A stretch of DNA of 64,000 nt, taken from NCBI GenBank assembly GCA_016712375.1, contig JADJRE010000006.1:1-64000 (forward strand), given 5' to 3'. A program made the translations under genes and the position numbers. Of this stretch, positions 8,792 to 18,651 are shown piece after piece (the first letter of the stretch is position 1; each line of letters opens with the position of its first letter). The notes under the pieces are model-generated. The model worked only from the letters and a program-made list of their open reading frames with translations, did not search any database and was not told the origin of the DNA. This DNA comes from Rhodospirillales bacterium. Lineage in GTDB: Bacteria; Pseudomonadota; Alphaproteobacteria; Rhodospirillales; Defluviicoccaceae.

Positions 8792-11274
8792 TTAAGGACT
8801 CGTGCTACGCGCGCTCTCGATCGACGTCAAAGAGCTCGCTCCAGGCTTTATCCAGTCGACGCGGCTTCCCAGGAGCGTCGCCGTTTCGCTGGCCCCGATT
8901 CCGAAAGCGAGGAGGTTGATCGTCTCAGCCGGGTGATAGGTCTCTGCGTCCCAGGTGGTGTCCTCTTCAACCCGCAACGAAACATCGGCTGCGCTCAGAG
9001 TTTTGTAGCGCAATGCCGCGGTATCTATCGACTTCTGCGTCGCGATGCTACCGATCAGCGCCGGCGGTACGCTGAATGGACTGGAAAAATGCACCGTCGT
9101 CAGGGTTGACGACACGGCGCCTTTGGTCGCCAGCATCGGCAATGCACCAATGGATGACGTGCCGGCGTCGACAGCAAGCCAGCCGACGCGCTCCTCGCCG
9201 TGTGGATCGCCCGCGCGTGTCTCCGCCTCGCTCTCCTGCACCAGCAACCAGAACTTAAGGATATCCTTTGTTACGACGTTCTGCCGCGTGAGCACCATTT
9301 CCGGATCGTTGTTGGACTGTGTCTGGCTGACGATCACCGCCGGCGCGGTAAACGGCATGGTCAGGCCGACTTTCTGCCAAATGGCGCCCCCTTGCACTCG
9401 GGCATCCACCTCCAGCTTGCGATCGCCGAGAACAAACGTCCCCCGCTCCAGCACCAGCCAACTCACCGCCTCACCCGGCAGGTGCAGACCATCATGGTTC
9501 TCGGCTTCCTGAAGACGCACGCTGAACCGGTCCTTGCCAACCGCGGTGATGCGGGGAACGGCGAATTGGGCGCCTTTCTTGCTGATCGGCTGGACGAAGA
9601 CCACAGGATCTGCATAGGAGCGGCCGAGAACAACCGTCTGCTCAAGGTGACTGAGCAAGGGTATCCGTCCCACCTCACCGATCGGTGCTTCCTGGCTAAT
9701 CCGCATCAGCCGATCCGCAGGGACATTGCGGATCACCGTATCCGGCCCCTCGGGCCAAGCCACCCGGATTTCCTCGACGCTGGTGTTCGTGCCGAGCCCG
9801 AAGTGCAATCGCTGATCGTTCTGGCCATACTTGAAGTGGACGCCGCCGTTCTTTTCGCGAATCTGCGTCTTGCCGCCGGCGGTAACGAACACTTTGGCGC
9901 CGATCGCGTCGCGGCTGGAAGTACTCCTCTCAGATCGACCTCAAGCCAGTGATTTCCAGCGCCGCGATTGCGGTAGAGCTGCACCGTGCTGCTCGGGTTC
10001 TTGTCGTAGGTCAACAGGAGATCAAGGTTGCCGTCGACGTCATAATCGGCGGTTGTCACCATATCGGGCGGCGATCCGAAGCCCGGACCGGCAGCGCCTG
10101 CCGCCTGCGGATCGGCGACGAACGTGCCGTTGCCGTTGTTCCACAAAATTACGTTCGGAAGGTCACCGCGCGATGCCTCGGTGCCTTTTCCGCCGTCGTA
10201 AAAGATGTCGAGATCCATGTCGTTGTCGAAATCGCCGGTCACCACACTGGGTGCACTAGAGCGCATCAAGGCATTGATGCCTGAGCTTGTCGAGGCATCG
10301 ACAAATCCTGAGGCCGTGTTTAAGTACAAACGGTGACCTTCCGGTGTCGTCGAGGTCCATTCATTGGCGATGAAGATGTCCTGCCGCAGATCGCCGTCAA
10401 AATCACCGACAACCAAGTCAGACCTGGTTGACAGAGGGATGTTGATCGGAGTCACGTCAGTAAAATGTGGAGTTGAGATATCGACGAAGCGTAGCGAGGT
10501 CGCGGGAACGGAGACCGCTCCCGGCGCAAGTGGCAGCGGAACCGCTAAGGCTCCATCAATGAGCAGTTCCATCGCCGGACCGCCCATGACATCGGCGGCA
10601 AAAGCGGCGTAATTGCTCAGGGGCTCAAAACCCGTGTCACTCCTAACGTCTATGAAGCCCTCAGGAGTTCCGCGGAACAGGGTCGGAGGTGCCTGTGTAT
10701 CCTTACGCGGTTCCGCACCTTGGTAAAGATCAAGGCGACCGTCGTTGTCGTAGTCGATCCAGGTTGGGTTGCGCGCTCGCGAGTATTGATAATCGACGCC
10801 CCACTCGATTGCATGGTCGGCCAAACGACCCGCGGCGCTGATGTAGAGCTGGTTCGGGCCGCAGCCCAATCCTTTCATCGCACCGATTAGTTGAATTAGA
10901 TCGAGATCGCCATCGTTGTCAAAATCAGCCCATGCCCTGCCGTGTTGGTCGCCCCAAGGGCCGACTGGCTCGCCCGGAACGACGCAGGTGGCAAGGTTGG
11001 TCGGCGGTTCCATTACCGTCGACGTAACATCGGTGAAGCGGCCGTCCCCCAAGTTGCGGAACAGGGTCGGCGCTTCATAGAAGTGGCTGCCAACGAGCAC
11101 ATCCGACAGCCCGTCACCGTCAAAATCGCCCCATGCCGTTCCCGCCCGATGAATCGTCCCAGTGAGACCGGCGGTGGCCGTCACGTCCACAAAAGTGGTT
11201 TGCGCCCTAACGGGCCCCCCCAGAACGAGCAACAGCAGCGCTGCTGATAGTCGCCCGATGCCTTGACTTTTCAT
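8792..11274 (-). CDS. Secreted FG-GAP/VCBS repeat protein with UnbV domain and three C-terminal repeats, one frameshift
   Basis: About 827 residues once one indel near 9922 is corrected. Start at 11274 with GGGGAG nine bases upstream; a signal peptide ends GPVRAQT. Six FG-GAP-type loops follow (about residues 40-440): WGDFDGDGLSD, WADFDNDGDLD, WIDYDNDGRLD, VGDFDGDLRQD, TGDFDNDMDLD and TADYDVDGNLD, predicted to bind calcium in a beta-propeller. An UnbV/ASPIC domain covers about 440-525 (NHWLEVDLRG ... GLGTNTSVEEIRVAWPEG). Residues from about 547, 636 and 727 begin three related segments of roughly 90 residues, each with a hydrophobic PPV/APAV start, an R-containing strand, a QE/EE turn and a VGWLAV-like strand; these resemble H-type-lectin-like repeats. 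It follows the sulfatase gene on the same strand by 74 bases, so co-expression and action outside the cytoplasm are likely. Its ligand is unknown. Confidence 0.85.
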
Positions 11275-11348
11275 TCCATCAACTCCCCACCAGCTGCTGA
11301 GAAAAAAGCGTCTTTTCCACCCACAAGAAGCAGCTCCTTCATGCCGCT

Positions 11349-13015
11349 TCAATGCTTGACCTGTAGTGAGACCGGCGGATCGACAGTCAAGACTATGGGC
11401 GCAGAGACTGCAGACCTGCCCTGGATATTGGTCGCTTTCGCCCTGACGGTGTAGGTCCCGGCCTGCACACCCTGCCAGTTGAAGAGATACGGGGCGGTCT
11501 TGTCGGTGTTGAGCAGCTTCGCAGGGTTGGTCCACAGCCAGAATTCGACCCGAGCGAGAAGCTCGGACGAGGCGGCTTCGGCTATCATCTGGACGTCCAC
11601 GGGGGCGGCGGTACCGCTCGGCGTTGCTGTCAACGAGACCGAGACCGGGGGAATTGACGTCACATCCGCTTGCCAAGTTTTTTGCGCCGCACTCATACTG
11701 GCGACTTTATCCGAATAGCTCGCGGACAAGTCAGTCATCTCGCCGAGGTCGGTGTCCAGATCGAACAGCGATGGGATGCCATTAATGATGGTCAACTTCC
11801 AATTAGCCTCGCGCACGACTTTGTTTCCCTTTGTACAGCCAGAAGAGCTGACGCGGGGGCATAGGCTCGCCGTGGAGCAGCACCGGTGCGAAACTTAGCC
11901 CATCGATCCGATGTCCCTCGGGGATCGCGACTTGAGCAAGTTCAAGAATTGAGGGAAAGATGTCGATGGTCGCGAGCGTTTCGGCGCTTGCAGCAGGCGC
12001 GATGGTTCCGGGCCAGTAGGCGATGGCCGGAACGCGATGCCCTCCTTCGTAAAGTTGTCCTTTCCAGCCCCGCAGCGGGAGGTTGCTTCCGCCGAGCTCA
12101 ACAGCACCGTTGTCCGACATGAAAAAGACGAGCGTTTTTGATTCCAGGTTAAGCGATCGCAAGGTAGCCATGATCTTGCCGATGCCCTGATCCATGGATT
12201 GCACCATCGCCGGATAGGCTGCTGGATTACCCTCGGGGGGCGGCCCCTTCGGCTGGTCCGCAATCCTGATGGCCGGGTCACCTGGCGCCTGAAACGGCGC
12301 ATGCGGCGTCTGGTAGGTCGTCATCAAAAAAAAGGGCCGCGTTGCATTACGTTTCATAAAATTAATTGATTCATTAGTTATCGCTGTCGCCGAGTACTCC
12401 CTGCTTTGTTATCGCTACGCTATTTTTCCACCAGTCCGGCTTGCCCAGAGAGTCCAGATGATTCACATAATCGATCTCGCCGTTTAGAAATCCAAAGAAG
12501 AAATTGAATCCCTGCTTTGCGGGTTTGAATTTGTCGATCCGACCGAGATGCCACTTCCCTACGATGGCTGTCTGGTAGCCGGCCGGCTTCAACAAATCAG
12601 CAATCGTGATCTGGTCGGGATGCAGACCAATCGTCGAACTGACCCCCAGCGCGTTGGTTAGTTGGGCGCGTTCCGGGTAGCGACCGGTCAGCATAGCCGC
12701 GCGCGTCGGCGTGCATACGGGAGCGTTTGAATGAAAATCCGTAAAGCGGACGCCCTGTTCCGCCAGGGCGTCTATATTCGGGGTCGCGATGTTACCGCCA
12801 TAACTGGTCAAATCCCCATACCCGAGGTCGTCGGCGACGATGAGGATGAAGTTCGGTCGGGTATCTGCCGTTACTGGTCCTGTGGGAATGATAGCTAAAA
12901 GCGAGGCAACAAAAACTCCAATGCTCGGCCTTTGGAAGAGCCGTATGTTGAGTATTAGGTTACAGACAGCTTGGATTTTCGGATGTTGCGCCGAAATAAG
13001 AACTGAACGCGGCAT
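11349..13015 (-). CDS. Secreted FGly-type sulfatase with C-terminal Ig-like domain, two frameshifts
   Basis: A type I sulfatase hydrolysing sulfate esters, probably in the periplasm or outside. The start at 13015 follows a G-rich ribosome site; a signal peptide ends TGPVTADTRP. Active-site parts are RPNFILIVADDLGYGDLTSY (metal aspartates), CTPTR (cysteine converted to formylglycine), GKWHLG and FFMSDNG. Two single-base shifts, near 12402 (before YSATAITNES) and near 11825 (before KVVREANWKL), split it into three frames; the sequence is otherwise conserved across them, so these are probably sequence errors. After WKLTIINGIPSLFDLDTDLG the last 100 residues, from PPVSVSLTATPSG to VLTV, form a bacterial Ig-like domain, which may anchor or present the enzyme. 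The substrate is not evident. No formylglycine-generating enzyme is in the window. Confidence 0.88.
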
Positions 13016-13107
13016 GACATACTCGCCCCCCCAAAAGACACCGCACCTACACCATATGGGTACACGCTTTGACGTGCCCCCCCCCAATGCGTCGTGACTC
13101 ACTATGC

Positions 13108-13113
13108 ATTATA
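13108..13113 (-). promoter_or_regulatory. Candidate -10 box for the sulfatase / FG-GAP unit
   Basis: A perfect TATAAT reads on the minus strand 93 bases before the sulfatase ATG. The -35 region (about TTCCAA) is poor. Position and A+T content compared with the surroundings make it a plausible promoter. Confidence 0.4.
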
Positions 13114-13197
13114 CTGTATTTAACGCTGATTGGAAATCCGTCCCTATAAGGGCCGCGCTTGTTGCGTGTTGTTGTTTACGGCTCTGGATTGTCTTCG

Positions 13198-13830
13198 TTA
13201 CAGCAGCCCGCGTTGACGCAGTTCGATGGCGAGGGCGTCGGCGCTGCGGAACAGGTGAGCGGCAATGCCGACCGTGCTTGCTGCCGCCACATTGGCCGGC
13301 ATGTCGTCGATGAACAGGCAGCCGTCCGCCGGCAGGGCGAAGCGGTTCAGCAGATGGCGGAAGATCGCCGGATCGGGCTTGGCGAGACCGACCTCGCCGG
13401 AAACCACGATGCCGTCGAACACCTCGAAGAAATCGAAGCGACGGCGCACCAGCGGAAACTTCTCAGCCGAAAAGTTGGTGAGGCAGTAGAGCTTCACGCC
13501 ACGGCTTGCAAGCATCCGCACCAGCGCCACGGTTTGCGCCAGCAGTCCCGGCACCATCTCCTCCCAGCGTGCGTCGAACGCCCGGATCAACGCCTCGTGC
13601 TCCGGCCAGCGAGCGACCAGCTCCGCGGTCCCCTCCGCCCAGCTTCGGCCGGCGTCCTGCCGATGGTTCCAGGCGGGGGTGCACACCTCGGCAAGGAACC
13701 GCTCCATCGCCGCATCCTCGTTGAACAGCTTGCGGTAGAGATGGCGGGGGTTCCAGTCGATCAGCACACCCCCCACATCGAAGATAACGGCGATCACCGC
13801 GGCGCCCTCGAAGCGCAGCAGTGATCGCAT
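13198..13830 (-). CDS. HAD-superfamily hydrolase (COG1011 type)
   Basis: A 210-residue HAD phosphatase-like protein. Motif I is IFDVGGVLIDW at about residue 17, with the nucleophile Asp but Gly where many phosphatases have the second Asp; this DxG form is normal in the YihX-like branch. Motif II is YCLTNFS, motif III KPDPAIF and motif IV CLFIDDMPANV. The cap is a small helical insertion between motifs I and II. The substrate cannot be told from sequence; sugar phosphates are typical for relatives. The first residues MRSLLRFEGAA may be untranslated, as an internal start just before VIFDVGG is possible. Divergent from the oxygenase gene that starts 72 bases away. Confidence 0.85.
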   Translation of the reverse strand: MRSLLRFEGAAVIAVIFDVGGVLIDWNPRHLYRKLFNEDAAMERFLAEVCTPAWNHRQDAGRSWAEGTAELVARWPEHEALIRAFDARWEEMVPGLLAQTVALVRMLASRGVKLYCLTNFSAEKFPLVRRRFDFFEVFDGIVVSGEVGLAKPDPAIFRHLLNRFALPADGCLFIDDMPANVAAASTVGIAAHLFRSADALAIELRQRGLL

Positions 13831-13902
13831 TTGCGCGCCCCGAGACGATGTGCTACGCGAGCACCAGCGGCCTTGGGCACCAAGTCGGCAGGATTATCGG
13901 AC

Positions 13903-14473
13903 ATGACGATACTCGATCTGGAAGCGTTCCAGCGGACGCCGCTGCGGCACGACCCGTGCGACTTCATCGTCGTCCCTTGACGAACCGGGCAACTTCCCGC
14001 CGGAGGGGCTTCGTTACGGGCAAAGCTTCACCACGCTGCTGGAAGAGCTGGCAAGTGACGAGACACGGCGCGCGTTCGCCGCTAAGTTCGGGATCGATCT
14101 GAGCGATCTGCTGCTGCAGACGACGGTTCGCAAGTACAGCGAGGAGTCGGACGGCGCCATTCACAACGACTCCCGCACCAAGATCATTACCGCGCTGATT
14201 TATTTCAACGAAACCTGGCCGCATGCCGGCGGCCGGCTGCGGTTGCTGCGTTCTCCAAAAGACATCGACGACTACGCCGCGGAAGTCGCGCCGGAACGCG
14301 GAACGTTGCTGGCTTTCCGTCGCTCGGAGCGCTCGTACCACGGCTTCGTGCCGTGCGAATCCGAGCGGCGCTCGCTGCAGATGTACTGGGTGAAGCCGAA
14401 GCGGGAGAACCGTCAGGAACGCGGGCCGGGCAGCCTGAAAAAGCGGATCAAGCGCTTGTTCAAGCGCCATTGA
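13903..14473 (+). CDS. 2-oxoglutarate/Fe(II)-dependent oxygenase family protein, one frameshift
   Basis: The start MTILDLEAFQRTPLRHDPC runs into a TGA near 13978, after which the same protein continues in another frame as GLRYGQSFTTLLEELASDE to the stop at 14471-14473. The total length is one base over a multiple of three, fitting a single indel. The iron ligands are visible as HxD in GAIHNDSRTK and the distal His in RSYHGF, with a following Arg in CESERRSLQMYW for 2-oxoglutarate; the fold resembles prolyl-4-hydroxylase-like enzymes. About 190 residues, ending in a very basic tail (KKRIKRLFKRH). The substrate is unknown. Confidence 0.8.
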
Positions 14474-14555
14474 GGGCTGCACCACTCTTCAACTGACAAC
14501 ACCTGCCTGCGGCCGCCTCCGGCCCGCACGGGAAAGACCGAGAAAGGCGAGCGAG

Positions 14556-15530
14556 ATGTTGACGCTCTATTGCCGTCGCGGCGGCCGTATCGTCGCCGAA
14601 CAGCGGGTGCCCGGCGAGCCGCTGCCGGACGGACTGGTGTGGGCCGACATGCTCGATCCCAGCAGCCAGGATATTCAGCAGATCAAGCAGATCGCCGGCA
14701 TCGATGTGCCGACGCCGGAGGAGATGCGGGAGATCGAGTCGTCAAGCCGGCTCTACCGCGAAGGCCTGGCGCTGTTCATGACGGCGAGTGTCATCAACCA
14801 GATCGATACGCCCGCGCCGGAGACCCGCGCCATCACATTCGTCCTCGCCGACGGCCTGCTGACAACGGTCCGCTATGCCACGCCGACACCCTTTATCACC
14901 TTCCAGAGCCGCATCGCGTCACAGCCGGAGTTGTGCGCCAGCGCCGAGATCGCGATGGTCGAGCTGCTCGACGCGGTCGTTGACCGGATCGCCGACACCC
15001 TCGAGGGTGTCGATGCGGAAGTGGGAGCGCTGTCGAAGGCGATCTTCGCGCCGCTGGGCGAGAGCGGAAGCCGGCCGCAGGATTACGGCGAGGAGCTGAA
15101 AAGGATCGGCCTCAACGCCATCCGCTGCTCGAAGGTGGACGAGAGTCTGGTCGGCTTGTCGCGCCTGCTCACCTTTTTCGATGCCAACATGCGGATGCTC
15201 GGGCAAAAGCAGGTGCGCGTCCGCATCAAGGATCTGCAGCGCGACATCATTTCGCTGATGGGCTACGTCGAGAGGATGTCGGAGAAGCTGCAGCTGCTGC
15301 TCGACGCGACTCTCGGCATGGTCAACATTCAGCAGAACAACATCATCAAGATCTTCTCGGTGATTGCAGTGGTGTTTCTCCCGCCGACGCTGGTGGCGAG
15401 CATCTACGGGATGAACTTCCATCTGATGCCGGAACTAGACTGGAATTTCGGCTACCCGATGGCGCTGCTGCTGATGCTCATGTCGGCGGTCGGCCCATAC
15501 TTTTACTTCCGACGCCGCGGCTGGCTATAG
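14556..15530 (+). CDS. corA: CorA-family magnesium/divalent cation transporter
   Basis: A 324-residue inner-membrane channel for Mg2+ (possibly Co2+ or Ni2+). The N-terminal two thirds form the cytoplasmic regulatory domain with a long helix (DVPTPEEMREIESSSRLY early on, then the QNNIIKIFSVIAVVFLPPTL segment that starts TM1). The signature YGMNF at about residue 288 sits at the loop between the two C-terminal membrane segments, and the protein ends with the usual basic tail FYFRRRGWL. GGCGAG lies shortly before the ATG at 14556. It stands alone, with a hairpin after the stop. Confidence 0.93.
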   Translation: MLTLYCRRGGRIVAEQRVPGEPLPDGLVWADMLDPSSQDIQQIKQIAGIDVPTPEEMREIESSSRLYREGLALFMTASVINQIDTPAPETRAITFVLADGLLTTVRYATPTPFITFQSRIASQPELCASAEIAMVELLDAVVDRIADTLEGVDAEVGALSKAIFAPLGESGSRPQDYGEELKRIGLNAIRCSKVDESLVGLSRLLTFFDANMRMLGQKQVRVRIKDLQRDIISLMGYVERMSEKLQLLLDATLGMVNIQQNNIIKIFSVIAVVFLPPTLVASIYGMNFHLMPELDWNFGYPMALLLMLMSAVGPYFYFRRRGWL

Positions 15531-15539
15531 GGGACGTTG

Positions 15540-15570
15540 CCGCTCCCACCGGCCGATCCGATGGGAGCGG
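15540..15570. terminator. Bidirectional hairpin between corA and the PAP2 gene
   Basis: A perfect nine-base stem, CCGCTCCCA at 15540-15548 and TGGGAGCGG at 15562-15570, with a 13-base loop, begins nine bases after the corA stop and ends three bases before the convergent PAP2 gene stop. No T tract follows on either strand, so strength is uncertain. Confidence 0.55.
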
Positions 15571-15573
15571 GAG

Positions 15574-16566
15574 TCATGACCCATACGACCATTCTGCCTT
15601 GGCCCGCGCGAGCACGCCATTCGAACCCTGCAGGCTGGGACATTTTTTCAGCAGCGGGAACACCGCCGCCGCCAGGCTCTTGCCGGCGCGGCTGTCGGTA
15701 GGATAGTGCAAGCCCAGCACCTCGCGGTTGCGGGCAATGCGTTCGGCCATGCGATGCAACGGGCTCGCCAACGGGTGGGCATCATCAAATGCCGCCGCCG
15801 GCATGACCTCCTTCAAGCATGCACAAGCAGCCACGCTTCAGTTGCGTGCCCGCTCGGCCAGGAGGCATGGGGAGGAACGGCAAGAGGCGGCAACAACGCC
15901 GGCGACAGCTGTGACGGACGCGGTATGTTGTGCCGCTGCTTGAAGTGCATCACAACGAACTGGGCAACACGCAGCGCCGATTGTGCGAGATCGACCGTAT
16001 AAGGGTGCGACTGCTGGGAGAAAGGCAGAATTCCACGAAAATAATCAAGCATACCAGCGCGCTGCGCCGAAGCCTCGGCCAAGACCCCCGCCCGATATTC
16101 AATCAATTCGATCAGCTCATCGAGTTCCTGATGCAACTTCGCCTGGCCAGGAACCGGCTCGGCAATCGTCGCCTGATGCCACGACTTGCCGCCTTCGACT
16201 TGCTGGACGAACTCCCCAAGAACAACAATCGAAAAGTTGAACGAACTCCAGGCGCGACGCGGGAAGTTGGAGAAAGGAACTTTATCGAATATCCCTGGAA
16301 AGCGGCAGTAACGGATCGGTCGGCCCGGCAGGCACCTTGCCCGCCTTGAGCGCCGGTGATGTTGGCGGCCATTGGTTGCCGTCAAATGTGGCAAACGCAT
16401 TCTTCTGCGTGTAAGGCGAAATTCCGATCGGCCGCGTGACCCTCGCGCCTCTCCGGCCGCCGCCACCTGCCGACGCGCCGTCGGCACCATCTGCGCCGTC
16501 AGCCCCGTCCGCCCCATCTGCTCCGTCGGCGCCATCGGCACCGTCGCACAACCCGAATCCCCCCAT
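15574..16566 (-). CDS. PAP2 / vanadium-haloperoxidase-like phosphatase with Gly-Ala-Asp repeat N-terminus, two frameshifts
   Basis: The three phosphatase motifs are present: KQRHNIPRPSQ (K and RP), WPSGHATEA, and RNREVLGLHYPTDSRAGK (R, H and D). They belong to the PAP2 superfamily, which hydrolyses phosphomonoesters or uses vanadate for haloperoxidase chemistry. The start at 16566 is preceded by GGGGAGAGGA. Residues about 8-32 are a Gly-Ala-Asp triplet repeat, followed by a glycine/arginine-rich linker and ISPYTQKNAFATFDG. Indels near 16288 (DIR to FDKVPFSNF) and near 15830 (between HATEAWL and CACLKEV) break the frame. No classical signal peptide is evident. The middle region is helical (LHQELDELIELIEYRAGVLA). 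The layout fits haloperoxidase-like proteins better than lipid phosphatases. Confidence 0.75.
16475..16546 (-). repeat. Eight 9-base units encoding Gly-Ala-Asp triplets
   Basis: Seventy-two bases consist of eight nonamers of the form GCN CCR TCN on the plus strand; on the coding strand they read as collagen-like (Gly-Ala-Asp)n. Third positions vary freely between units while the amino acids do not, so the repeat is old and kept at protein level and is not a recent slippage product. Confidence 0.85.
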
Positions 16567-16631
16567 GGCTGTCCTCTCCCCACCGAGTGACGCTCATCTG
16601 GACATGCTACAGATTACGCAGCATGTCTAAT

Positions 16632-18415
16632 TCAAACAGGAAATCCAGCTGACCGCAAGTGTCCGAGATAGACCTCGCTGAACGCCCCTTCCCGAAACGG
16701 CTGGCGGCTACTGGCGTAGTCGCTGAGGCGAAAGCGCGGCTCCTGACGCAGCAGGGACTGGACGACATCGCGGCATTGATCGAACTCTTGCGCCGCCGCC
16801 AAAGCGGCGCCCATGATCCGCAAATTGCCGGTATAGAAAGGATTCTCGGTATGCGACAGCCGGCACCACTTAATCGCTTCTGCATAATCGCCGGCAGCGT
16901 AATGAGCCATCCCCAGGAAGAAGTAGCTGTAGAACAGGCTCCGATCATGCGGCGACAGTCGAAGGCCGCGCTCGGCGTATTTAATCGCGTCGGCGGAGCG
17001 GCCGACATAGCTTGCCGTCCCGCTCGATAACGTCCAGGCGAGAGCGCTGTTAGGACAGGCGGTGCGCGCCCGATCCAAGTACACCTGCGCGCAATCGTAG
17101 TCGTGGAATAGAAACGATTTCAGGTGACCGAAGGTTGCCAGGGCAAGGGCGTTCTGCCTGTCATGTTCGATCGCCTTCGCCGCGTAGGCGACGCCTTCGT
17201 CCGCATCCGACGAAGGCTGCTGAGACCAACCTTGACCGATGTACAGCGAATACCAGCGCGCCAGCCAAGCCACCGGCATGGCGAAGTCAGGATCGATCGC
17301 GATTGCCTGCTCCAGAAAGCCCCGCGCCCGCATGAACGTGTCCCGGTCGAGGCTGTGAATCAACTCCATGGCACGCAAGGTATGGTCGTAAGCGGAGAAA
17401 TTCTCGGGCTTCTTACGCATCGTCCGTCTCAGTTCGGCGGAACGGACGTTGGGCGCGATTCCGGCGACAATCCGGCCGACAATGTCGTCCTGAACCTCGA
17501 ATAGATCGCTGAGAGGCGCCGAATAGGCGTCTGCCCAGACGCACGCGCTCTCCTGTACATCGAGAAGCTTCACCGACAACCTGACCGATCGGTCGGTGCG
17601 GCGGACGGTGCCTACCAGCACGTAACGCACGCCCAGGGTCTGGCTGACGTAATTCGGGTCCGCCGGCTGCGCGCCATAGAGCAGCGTTGAACCCCGCGAA
17701 ATTACCATCAGTTCGCGCAACCCGGACAGCGAGACAATGATGTCTTCGACGATCCCGTCACCGAAATAGTTGTTCAGCGCATCGGTGCTCAAATCGCGGA
17801 GCGGCAATACAGCTATCGATGGCAGAGCTTCTTCGCGCCCCTCGCCCTCTAGGTAATCGCCGCTGCTCCCGGATCGATGACGTAGGCGCAGACCGGCGCG
17901 GCGATATTCTTCGGCATTAACGGCCCAAGATTTTCCGCCGCAACGTCGAGCGACACTCGCACCACGTCGTAAACTTTCTCGGAAACGATTACGCCGCCCG
18001 GCGGAGCAAAGGCCTGCAACCGCGCAGCGATATTGACGCCATCGCCGAATATGTCGGCGTGCTCATCGATGATCTCGCAGTCGTGGACAGCGATGCGTAG
18101 TTGAAAATCCTGTATCGGATCGCGCTGGGCGGCATTGAAGGCGCGAATCGCGACCTGTACGTCGCGGCTCCAGGCGACGGCATCGAGAACGTTGCCGAAT
18201 TCCAGCAGCACGCTATCGCCGATAGCGTTGACGAGCCTTCCGCGATAGGCGTTGGCCTTCGGCTCGAGAATGGTGCGCCGGATCGAGAGCCAACGCGTTA
18301 CCGTGGCGTCTTCGTCCCTGGACATCATCCGCGAATAGCCGACGACATCGGCAAAGGCGACGGAAACGAGCCGGCGTACGTAGCGGTAGCCGTCGGAGCC
18401 GTCTCGCTTTCTCAT
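16632..18415 (-). CDS. Class III adenylate/guanylate cyclase fused to a TPR region, one frameshift
   Basis: A cyclase of the kind common in rhizobia and relatives. The catalytic domain (about residues 10-180) has the first metal Asp in VAFADVVGYSRMM, the second in AIGDSVLLEF and the transition-state Asn/Arg in GDGVNIAARLQ. Near 17860 the frame changes; the continuation reads EEALPSIAVLPLRDLSTD, the start of the usual beta-sheet domain after such cyclases, then about 250 residues of TPR repeats (FLEQAIAIDPDFAMPVAWLA, DYAEAIKWCRLSHTENP). One gene split by one indel is the best reading. No membrane segment is seen, so it is a soluble cytoplasmic enzyme, with regulation presumably through the TPR part. 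It is divergent from the subtilase gene. An upstream ATG at 18436 is also possible. Confidence 0.85.
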
Positions 18416-18567
18416 CACCGCCGCGGCCACGCCCACCCTTGAGTAGCCCCCGTTTTACAAGCGCCCACATGCTGACGGGATTCTCTAACAGCCTTCGCAC
18501 GGGTGCAAGGGCCTTGCCCTGTCGGCAGCGTCACGCGTCAGACGTCGGCGTATAGTTCCCGGGACGG

Positions 18568-18598
18568 TTGACATTTTAAAGCAAGTTCGATCTAGTAT
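18568..18598 (+). promoter_or_regulatory. Candidate sigma-70 promoter of the subtilase gene
   Basis: TTGACA at 18568-18573 and TAGTAT at 18593-18598 are 19 bases apart, 54 bases before the ATG at 18652. The area is clearly richer in A+T than the genes. The spacing is a little long. Confidence 0.45.
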
Positions 18599-18651
18599 TT
18601 TCAGGGGTGGTTTGCTTGTTATATACAATCATTTAGCGAAGCGGGGATCCT

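Noticed and set aside
13970..13990. In-frame TGA in the 2OG oxygenase read as selenocysteine
   Set aside because: No conserved cysteine is expected there, and the protein continues in a different frame, so a plain indel explains it.
16475..16546. Short regular repeat looked at as a possible CRISPR array
   Set aside because: Units are 9 bases with no spacers and encode an amino-acid triplet repeat.
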